A stretch of 6,719 nt of DNA from Chloroflexota bacterium (lineage in GTDB: Bacteria > Chloroflexota > Dehalococcoidia > Bin125), in contig JAPUIR010000163.1 of assembly GCA_027296805.1 (NCBI GenBank), positions 1 through 6,719 of the forward strand, read 5' to 3'. The position numbers and the translations under genes were made by a program. Below are positions 1 through 4,875 of this stretch, piece after piece. The notes beneath the pieces were generated by a model. The model did no database searches, was not told the origin of the DNA, and was given only the letters and a program-made list of their open reading frames with translations. Positions within the stretch are counted from its first letter, which is position 1, and each line of letters opens with the position of its first letter.

Positions 1-1449
1 ATCGTGCAGCGCTACCGCGAGGAGCGAGGACACGGCCTGGACAACCTGGCGGCGATCACGCGGGCGGGTGGGACCGCCAGCCGGGCGGTGCTCTTCTCGG
101 GCGTGGCGGTGGCGATCGCGTTGGCGGGGATGTTCATCATCCCGTTCGATATCTTCCGGAGCCTGGCGATCGGGGCGATTCTGGTGGTCGTGGCCGCGGT
201 GGCGGCGGCGCTGACGCTTCTGCCGGCGATCCTGAGCTTGCTGGGCGATCGGGTGAACGCGCTTCCCGTGCCGCTGCTGGGGCGGGGGCAACCTGGAGCC
301 GGGGTGGGCACGATCTGGTCCGGTGTGATCCGAGTGGTCACGCGACGCCCGGTGCTCAGTGTGGGTCTGACGACGGCCGGTCTGGCGGCGGTGGCGGCGT
401 TCTTCTTCACGATCAATTTGGGCGCGAACGGGATCGACACGTTTCCCGAGGACAATGACTTTCGACACGCGCTGACGGTGGTCAACGCGCAGTTCTCGGA
501 TGGTGTGAGCAGCGCGAACATCGTGATCGAGGCGGAGGCGGACAGTGCGGGGCTGGCGAGCGCGATCGCGGCGCTGGAAGCGTTGCTGGAGGCCGACCCG
601 ATCTTCGGTGAGCGCCTGGTGCGGCGCAGTGCGGAGGCTGGGCTGACGGTGATCGTGGCGACGCTGACCGTCGATCCGACGAGTGCGGAGGCGGAGGACG
701 CGATCGGGCGGTTGCGGGGCAGCTATCTGCCACAGGCCTTCGCGTCGGTCGAGGCGCGGGTGCTGGTGGGTGGGGACGCGGCGGAGATCATCGATGCGGT
801 GGATGTCGTCACGACCTACCTGCCGTTGGTCTTCGCCTTTGTGCTGGGGCTGAGCTTCCTGCTGTTGCTGGTGGTGTTCCGCTCCATCGTCGTTCCGATC
901 AAGGCGGTACTCATGAATCTGCTCTCGGTGGGGGCGGCCTTCGGGCTGCTGGTGCTGGTTTTCCAGGAGGGGGTGGGGACAGGGCTGCTGGGGTTCCAGC
1001 GCACGCCCACGATCGAGTTTTGGATCCCGCTCTTTCTCTTCTCAATTCTGTTCGGGCTCTCGATGGACTATCACGTCTTCATGTTGAGCCGGATTAAGGA
1101 ACGCTTCGACGAGACGCAAGACAACTCGGAGGCGGTCGCGTTCGGGCTCGGATCGACCGGTGCGATCATTACGGGGGCGGCGTTGATCATGGTGGCGGTG
1201 TTCGGCGGCTTCGCGGCGGGGGAGTTGGTCTTCTTCCAGCAGCTCGGCTTCGGGCTGGGGGTGGCGATCATTCTTGATGCGACGATCGTGCGGCTGGTCC
1301 TGGTGCCCGCGGCGATGGAGTTGCTGGGCGCGCGCAACTGGTACTTCCCCTCTTGGCTGGAGTGGCTGCCCCGGATTCAGATCGAGGGGCAACCTCTGCC
1401 ACCGCCGAGCGTGCCGGACGCACCGGCGCCCAGCTCTTCAGGAGACTGA
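1..1449 (+). CDS. MMPL/RND-family transporter, C-terminal part (5' end outside window)
   Basis: This is a membrane transporter of the MMPL branch of the RND superfamily, which typically moves lipids or other hydrophobic molecules across the inner membrane using the proton gradient. The reading frame is open from the first base, so the N-terminal half lies upstream. The first visible codons (IVQRYREER) match the family segment just after the TM4 Asp-Tyr pair. Counting from the GTG at 4, hydrophobic spans lie near residues 28-48, 52-80, 117-137, 274-294, 298-320, 339-360, 385-405 and 412-438. An extracytoplasmic domain sits at about 140-270. GLSMDYHVFMLSRIKER carries D355/Y356, the equivalent of the TM10 proton-relay pair of mycobacterial MmpL3. 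The C-terminus is a short Pro/Ser-rich tail. About 480 residues are visible, against some 700-750 usual for the family. The family call is firm; the substrate is unknown. Confidence 0.93.
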   Translation: MVQRYREERGHGLDNLAAITRAGGTASRAVLFSGVAVAIALAGMFIIPFDIFRSLAIGAILVVVAAVAAALTLLPAILSLLGDRVNALPVPLLGRGQPGAGVGTIWSGVIRVVTRRPVLSVGLTTAGLAAVAAFFFTINLGANGIDTFPEDNDFRHALTVVNAQFSDGVSSANIVIEAEADSAGLASAIAALEALLEADPIFGERLVRRSAEAGLTVIVATLTVDPTSAEAEDAIGRLRGSYLPQAFASVEARVLVGGDAAEIIDAVDVVTTYLPLVFAFVLGLSFLLLLVVFRSIVVPIKAVLMNLLSVGAAFGLLVLVFQEGVGTGLLGFQRTPTIEFWIPLFLFSILFGLSMDYHVFMLSRIKERFDETQDNSEAVAFGLGSTGAIITGAALIMVAVFGGFAAGELVFFQQLGFGLGVAIILDATIVRLVLVPAAMELLGARNWYFPSWLEWLPRIQIEGQPLPPPSVPDAPAPSSSGD

Positions 1450-1486
1450 GCGCAAGAGAGGGCGCGCGTCTTCGCCCCTGCCGGAT

Positions 1487-1505
1487 CGGCTAGGCTGCCG
1501 CCTTG
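1487..1505 (+). promoter_or_regulatory. Candidate promoter core (-10 TAGGCT) before the GYD gene
   Basis: CGGCTAGGCTG contains a TANNNT-type -10 hexamer at 1491-1496. A start 6-7 bases downstream would put the transcript 5' end near 1503 and leave an untranslated leader of about 18 bases before the ATG at 1521. The 19-base block is 15/19 identical to the block directly before the DUF2087 start at 4318-4336. I see no clear -35 element. This is a pattern-based call. Confidence 0.4.
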
Positions 1506-1520
1506 GGGAAGGGGCTGACC

Positions 1521-1841
1521 ATGCCGAACTATCTCATCCGCTTGGCAACGACCGCGGAGTACGTTGACGGTGTACTGCAGGAGGGCTTCGCGGTGCGCGA
1601 GGCCTACGTGAAGGAGCTGATCGAGGGGTTGGGTGGCTCCCTGCGCAGCATGTATTGGGCGCATGGTCCCGACGACGCTTTCGTGCTCGCCTGGGCGCCC
1701 GAGGTTGAGGTGATCAACGCGGCGTTGCTGGCGGCGAACCGCGCCGGCCAGGTCTCCACGTCGACCGTGGCGCTGTTCACGAGCGAGGAGATGGACGAGG
1801 CCGCGCGCAAGCTGCCGGAGTACCGACCACCCGGCGGCTAG
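1521..1841 (+). CDS. GYD domain-containing small protein
   Basis: This 106-residue protein belongs to the GYD family (Pfam PF08734), small alpha/beta proteins of ferredoxin-like character with no established biochemical role. It begins MPNYLIRLATTAEYV, followed by a helix rich in Glu and Lys (about 20-37). The family core LGGSLRSMYWAHGPDDAFV then runs from about 37 to 55, and the usual closing strand (STSTVALFTSEEM) ends near 91. The motif that normally reads G-x-Y-D is G49-P50-D51-D52 here, so the tyrosine is replaced. I chose ATG 1521 because AAGGGG at 1509-1514 sits six bases upstream and family members start at this point. An in-frame TTG at 1503 would add six residues. It lies 71 bases after the MMPL gene, with its own candidate promoter, so it may be co-transcribed or independent. 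Function is not assigned. Confidence 0.85.
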   Translation: MPNYLIRLATTAEYVDGVLQEGFAVREAYVKELIEGLGGSLRSMYWAHGPDDAFVLAWAPEVEVINAALLAANRAGQVSTSTVALFTSEEMDEAARKLPEYRPPGG

Positions 1842-1842
1842 C

Positions 1843-1877
1843 CCCCAGAGAGTTGGCGGTCAGGCGTCTCGGGGTTT
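1843..1877 (+). terminator. Weak candidate terminator between convergent genes
   Basis: CCCC (1843-1846), a bulged A, then GAGA (1848-1851) can pair with TCTC (1867-1870) and GGGG (1871-1874), followed by TTTAT. This gives an eight-pair stem with one bulge and a 15-base loop just after the GYD stop codon, running into the racemase stop codon. The T run is short and the loop is long, so it may work poorly or not at all. There is no T tract on the minus-strand side. Confidence 0.3.
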
Positions 1878-3018
1878 ATGCGACAGCGCCGCTCGTATGC
1901 AGGGCGTCCGCTTCGCTGTCGCTGAGGCCCAACTCGGCGAGGATTGTATCGCTGTCCTGCCCCGGGTGCGCCGGCGGCTTGGGGGTGTCGTTGGGGGTGC
2001 GGCTGAAGCGCGGGGCGGGCGCGGGCTGGACGATGCCGGCCACATCGACGAAGGCCTCGCGGTGCTTGGCGTGGGGATGGTCGGGGGCCTCCCACGGTTC
2101 GAGGACGGGCGCGAAGCAGACGTCGCTACCCTCCATGATCGACTCCCACTCGTCGCGGGTCTTCTGTTTGATCAGGCCGGCCACGCGCTCCTTCATGGCG
2201 GGCCAGTGGGAGCGGTCGTTCTGGGGGGGCAGCTCTTCTGCGTCCAGTCCGCAGAGCTGGACCAGCTCCGCGTAGAACTGGGGCTCGATAGAGCCCAAGG
2301 AGATGTAGCGGCCGTCGGCCGTTTCGTAAGCGTCGTAGTAGTGGGCGCCGGTGTCGAGCACGTTGGTGGCGTGCTCGCGCTGCCAGCTGCCGTTGGCGAG
2401 CCCGGCGTGAAGCGAGGTGATGAGGGTGCTGGCGCCGTCGACCATGGCCGCGTCGACGACCTGGCCCTGTCCCGACTCGCGTGTCTCCAGCAGCGCCGCG
2501 ACCAGGCCCAGCGCCAGGAACATGCCGCCGCCGCCGAAGTCGCCCACGAGATTGAGGGGTGGCACGGGCGCTTGACCGGCGCGGCGAATGGGCGCGAGCG
2601 CCCCCGCCAGCGCGATGTAGTTAATGTCGTGCCCGGCCATCTGCGAGTAGGGCCCCTCTTGGCCCCAGCCGGTCATGCGGCCGTAGACCAGCTTGGGATT
2701 ACGCTCCAGACAGACGTCCGGGCCCAGGCCGAGGCGCTCCATGACGCCGGGCCGGAAGCCCTCGAAGAGGGCCTCCGCGCCTTCGATCAGGCGCAGCGCG
2801 ACATTGATGCCTGCGGGCTGTTTGAGGTCGATCGCGATCGATCGGCGCCCCCGGGCGAGCAGGTCGCTGGGTGGCCGGCTGGGTTCTTCCTGGGGCACGC
2901 GGCTGGCGCGGTCGACGCGGACGACGTCCGCGCCCATGTCGGCCAGCATCATGCCGCAGAACGGCCCCGGTCCGATGCCCGCGAATTCGATGATGCGAAT
3001 GCCTTGCAAGGGACCCAT
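1876..3018 (-). CDS. Alpha-methylacyl-CoA racemase (CaiB/BaiF family)
   Basis: This enzyme is expected to epimerise (2R)- and (2S)-2-methylacyl-CoA thioesters so that branched chains can enter beta-oxidation. It is cytosolic and of the type III CoA-transferase fold, which forms interlocked dimers. The N-terminus (GPLQGIRIIEFAGIGPGPFCG) is the classic CoA-binding start. The catalytic set of Mycobacterium tuberculosis MCR (His126, Asp156, Glu241) has equivalents at H130 (AGHDINY), D160 (NLVGDFGGG) and E245 (GSIEPQFY), with identical spacing of 30 and 85 residues. ELPPQNDR and the DVCFAPVL segment are also typical of racemases rather than of formyl- or carnitine-CoA transferases. The length, 380 residues, is normal. 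I chose the ATG at 3018 because GAGGAG (3031-3026) lies seven bases upstream and homologues begin MGPL. The ATG at 3033 would add five residues. It follows the monooxygenase gene by 63 bases on the same strand, suggesting an operon. The natural substrate is unknown. Confidence 0.93.
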   Translation of the reverse strand: MGPLQGIRIIEFAGIGPGPFCGMMLADMGADVVRVDRASRVPQEEPSRPPSDLLARGRRSIAIDLKQPAGINVALRLIEGAEALFEGFRPGVMERLGLGPDVCLERNPKLVYGRMTGWGQEGPYSQMAGHDINYIALAGALAPIRRAGQAPVPPLNLVGDFGGGGMFLALGLVAALLETRESGQGQVVDAAMVDGASTLITSLHAGLANGSWQREHATNVLDTGAHYYDAYETADGRYISLGSIEPQFYAELVQLCGLDAEELPPQNDRSHWPAMKERVAGLIKQKTRDEWESIMEGSDVCFAPVLEPWEAPDHPHAKHREAFVDVAGIVQPAPAPRFSRTPNDTPKPPAHPGQDSDTILAELGLSDSEADALHTSGAVA

Positions 3019-3025
3019 GATGTCG

Positions 3026-3031
3026 CTCCTC
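3026..3031 (-). promoter_or_regulatory. Ribosome binding site GAGGAG that decides the racemase start
   Basis: On the minus strand GAGGAG is followed by seven bases and then ATG at 3018-3016. It lies downstream of the alternative ATG at 3033, so it can only serve the shorter 380-residue form. Confidence 0.7.
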
Positions 3032-3035
3032 ATTT

Positions 3036-3053
3036 CCGCCCGTGCGCGGGCGG
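3036..3053 (-). other. Stem-loop in the intercistronic leader of the racemase gene
   Basis: CCGCCCG (3036-3042) and CGGGCGG (3047-3053) form a perfect seven-pair GC stem with a four-base loop. In the minus-strand mRNA it sits about four bases before the GAGGAG ribosome binding site. No U run follows, so it is not a standard intrinsic terminator. It may affect translation or mRNA stability between the two operon genes. In GC-rich DNA, chance is a real alternative. Confidence 0.4.
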
Positions 3054-3060
3054 GCTCTGT

Positions 3061-3073
3061 GCACCGCTGGTGC
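3061..3073 (-). other. Second small stem-loop in the same intercistronic gap
   Basis: GCACC and GGTGC form a five-pair stem around a three-base loop. It lies between the monooxygenase stop codon and the larger stem-loop, so the 63-base gap is almost filled by two hairpins in tandem. No T run follows on either strand. It may be chance. Confidence 0.3.
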
Positions 3074-3081
3074 GGGCTGGG

Positions 3082-4167
3082 TTAGTCGCCAGTGAGATGC
3101 GCGACGCGGGGCATGACGTCCTTCGCCAGCAGTTCCATCGATCGGCGCCAGGGCTCAGGGTCGTCGGCGTAGTCGAAGCAGAACAGCAGCAGGTGGCCGA
3201 AGCCGCCGACATCGCCGTAGACCTTTTCGATTTTGGCCGCGACGGTCTCGGGCGAGCCGACGAACCAGTTGTTGCGGGCGCAGTACTCCACGTCGACGTC
3301 GGCATCGGGGATGTCGGGCGAGGCCTTGAGAAACTCTTTGAACTCGAAGGCGTCGAAGAGGGGGAGCAGGTATTCGCTCATCATGCGGCCCATCATGCCG
3401 TTGACGGAGTGCTCCCAGGCCTCCTCGTCGGTCTCCGCCACAAAGACTTCGCGCACCATGCGCCAGTCGGCGCGCGTGACCTTTCGTCCCGCCTTGGCCG
3501 CGCCCGCTTCGTAGGAGTCCCAATGGCCTTTCACGTAACTGGGGTTGAGGTTGAGGCTCATGGGGATCCAGCCGCGCTCGCCGGCCATCTCTAGCGTGGG
3601 GGACGGTGAGGAGAGGCCGGCGACGCCGATCGGGGGGTGGGGCTGCTGAAGCGGCTTGAGGTGGTGGCGCAGGCCGGGCTCGCTGGGCTGCGGGATGGAT
3701 GCTTTCCAGTACTTGCCCTCATGGACCCAGCCCGGCTCTTGCGTCCAGAGATTGATGATGCAGTCGATCGACTCTCGGGTCATTTCCCGGTTTTCGCCGT
3801 TCAGGCCGTCGACCTGGAACATCTCCCAGTCGCTGGGCAGGCCGGAGGCGGCGATGCCGAAGTTGAGCCGCCCGCCGGAGATGTGGTCCATCATGGCGAC
3901 GCGGTTGGCCAGTTCGGCCGGGTGGTGATAGGGGAGGAGGAAGCCACCGGTCCCGATGCGGAGGTTTTCGGTGGCACGCAAGGCCTCGATCACGAGCAGG
4001 TCAGGGGCGGGGTGCGGCTCCCAGACGGAGGTGTGGTGCTCGCCGATCCAGGCCTCTTTGAAGCCCAGCTCGTCGGCCCAGATCATGGTCTGGAGATCGA
4101 ATTCGTGCCCCTCAGCCAGGCCGCGTTCGGGCGGATGGCTGGGCATGGTGAACAGTCCGAGCTTCAT
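3082..4167 (-). CDS. LLM-class (luciferase-like) flavin-dependent monooxygenase
   Basis: This 361-residue protein belongs to the bacterial luciferase-like family (Pfam PF00296). These are TIM-barrel enzymes that use reduced flavin, supplied by a partner reductase or bound F420, and in most cases O2. The start MKLGLFTMPSHPPER is the first barrel strand. IGEHH (41-45) is the conserved active-site segment. HHPAELANRVAMMDHISGGR (81-100), leading into LNFGIAASG, is the family signature with the SGGR phosphate-binding turn. Toward the end, GSPETVAAKIEKV (304-316) is the usual C-terminal closing motif. The length is typical of the limonene- and alkane-monooxygenase-like groups. The start is supported by GAGGA (4176-4172) four bases upstream. 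It is the first gene of a probable two-gene unit with the methylacyl-CoA racemase, 63 bases downstream. FMN versus F420 and the substrate cannot be told from sequence; no flavin reductase gene is visible in the window. Confidence 0.92.
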   Translation of the reverse strand: MKLGLFTMPSHPPERGLAEGHEFDLQTMIWADELGFKEAWIGEHHTSVWEPHPAPDLLVIEALRATENLRIGTGGFLLPYHHPAELANRVAMMDHISGGRLNFGIAASGLPSDWEMFQVDGLNGENREMTRESIDCIINLWTQEPGWVHEGKYWKASIPQPSEPGLRHHLKPLQQPHPPIGVAGLSSPSPTLEMAGERGWIPMSLNLNPSYVKGHWDSYEAGAAKAGRKVTRADWRMVREVFVAETDEEAWEHSVNGMMGRMMSEYLLPLFDAFEFKEFLKASPDIPDADVDVEYCARNNWFVGSPETVAAKIEKVYGDVGGFGHLLLFCFDYADDPEPWRRSMELLAKDVMPRVAHLTGD

Positions 4168-4245
4168 GGAGTCCTCATGGCTTTCCGCCCGCTGGGGCTT
4201 TTCCGTGTCTGGATGCGCCCGGCTGGGGCGATGTAGGCCGCGCCG

Positions 4246-4251
4246 AGTCTA
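4246..4251 (-). promoter_or_regulatory. Candidate -10 (TAGACT) of the monooxygenase-racemase operon
   Basis: On the minus strand GCTAGACTCGG contains a TANNNT hexamer. A start 6-7 bases later would give an untranslated leader of roughly 70 bases before the ATG at 4167. The sequence where a -35 would lie is occupied by the palindrome at 4252-4277. There is no recognisable -35, so this is tentative. Confidence 0.3.
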
Positions 4252-4277
4252 GCGCCCGCTGCGCTTCTGGCGGGCGC
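4252..4277. promoter_or_regulatory. 26-bp palindrome in the divergent control region (candidate operator)
   Basis: GCGCCCGC (4252-4259) and GCGGGCGC (4270-4277) are perfect eight-base inverted arms around a ten-base centre. The element lies between the divergent monooxygenase and DUF2087 genes. It directly abuts the candidate minus-strand -10 at 4246-4251, so a dimeric protein bound here would cover the -35 area of that promoter. It could equally be an RNA hairpin or a chance GC palindrome. No protein is shown to bind it. Confidence 0.35.
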
Positions 4278-4317
4278 GCTTCGGAAGGGGGCGCCCAGCG
4301 CGGGTACTCCGCGGCGA

Positions 4318-4336
4318 CGGCTACGCTGATGCCATG
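4318..4336 (+). promoter_or_regulatory. Candidate leaderless promoter (-10 TACGCT) of the DUF2087 gene
   Basis: CGGCTACGCTG carries a TANNNT hexamer at 4322-4327, and exactly six bases separate it from the ATG at 4334. A transcript starting at the normal distance would begin at or next to the A of the start codon, the arrangement of leaderless genes. No Shine-Dalgarno sequence precedes this ATG, which agrees. The block matches the one before the GYD gene at 15 of 19 positions. Confidence 0.45.
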
Positions 4337-4816
4337 TCCGACGTGATCGCTATTGATGCGGACGTCTTCAAGGACCGGTTGGCCAGTCTCTGCTTGAGGC
4401 CACGACCGGGCCTGCCGCGCAAGCAGCGCGATCGTCACGTGCTGCTGCGCAGCATCCTGCACCTGCTCGATGCCGACGGCCTCTACAGCGAGGAGGAGAT
4501 TAACGTGGCAATCCGGGACTGGCTGCATACGGTGGCACCACGTCTGCGCGTCGATCATGTCCAACTGCGACGCGCGTTGGTGGACCACGGCTATCTCTCG
4601 CGGACTTCGGACGGGGCGGCGTACATGCCGTGCCAGCCGGAGGGGATCCGCTTCGCGCCGGAGATTGCGGGGCTGCGACCGGCGGCGATCGTGGAAGCGG
4701 GACGGCGTCGGATGGCGCGGAAGCGCGCGCTGCATCTGCGCGCCGACGATGTCGCCGCGAAGCGCGGGGCGATGCCGGATCACGGGGGAGAGGGGCCGCC
4801 GGGGTCGGTGCAGTAG
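4334..4816 (+). CDS. DUF2087 domain-containing protein, possible regulator
   Basis: This 160-residue protein carries a DUF2087 domain (Pfam PF09860) at about 22-98. Visible family features are the basic entry GLPRKQRDRHVLLRSIL (26-42), the turn GLYSEEEINVAI (49-60), and LRRALVDHGYLSRTSDGAAY (78-97). The last part looks like a recognition helix followed by a wing. DUF2087 is often found fused to helix-turn-helix regulators of the ArsR type, so a DNA-linked role is plausible but unproven. After the domain come about 60 residues with a basic helix (GRRRMARKRALHLRADD, 123-139) and a Gly/Pro-rich end. The first 20 residues match nothing I know. The gene is divergent from the monooxygenase operon across a 166-base control region, which suits a local regulator. 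It converges on the dikinase-like gene with 59 bases between stop codons, where I see no convincing terminator. Confidence 0.8.
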   Translation: MSDVIAIDADVFKDRLASLCLRPRPGLPRKQRDRHVLLRSILHLLDADGLYSEEEINVAIRDWLHTVAPRLRVDHVQLRRALVDHGYLSRTSDGAAYMPCQPEGIRFAPEIAGLRPAAIVEAGRRRMARKRALHLRADDVAAKRGAMPDHGGEGPPGSVQ

Positions 4817-4875
4817 GCGTTCCAGCCCAGGCCGGGGGGGCAAGGCGACCCGCGCGATCAGGGGAAGAGGAGACG

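Noticed and set aside
12..521. A 169-codon minus-strand open frame
   Set aside because: It lies opposite strongly supported transmembrane segments of the MMPL gene, and its composition is that of an antisense shadow.
1503..1520. TTG at 1503 as the GYD start
   Set aside because: The ATG at 1521 has an SD-like AAGGGG at the right distance and matches the family start; leaderless TTG starts are unusual. It remains a minor possibility.
3019..3033. Upstream ATG at 3033 as the racemase start
   Set aside because: The best ribosome binding site lies between it and the ATG at 3018, and the family N-terminus begins at the latter.
1897..3594. A 565-codon open frame on the plus strand across the racemase and monooxygenase genes
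   Set aside because: It is antisense to two genes with clear family motifs, its translation is repetitive in Gly, Ala, Val and Asp with no recognisable domain, and long antisense frames are common in GC-rich coding DNA.
4817..4875. A terminator between the convergent DUF2087 and dikinase-like genes
   Set aside because: I found G-rich runs but no good stem followed by a T run on either strand.
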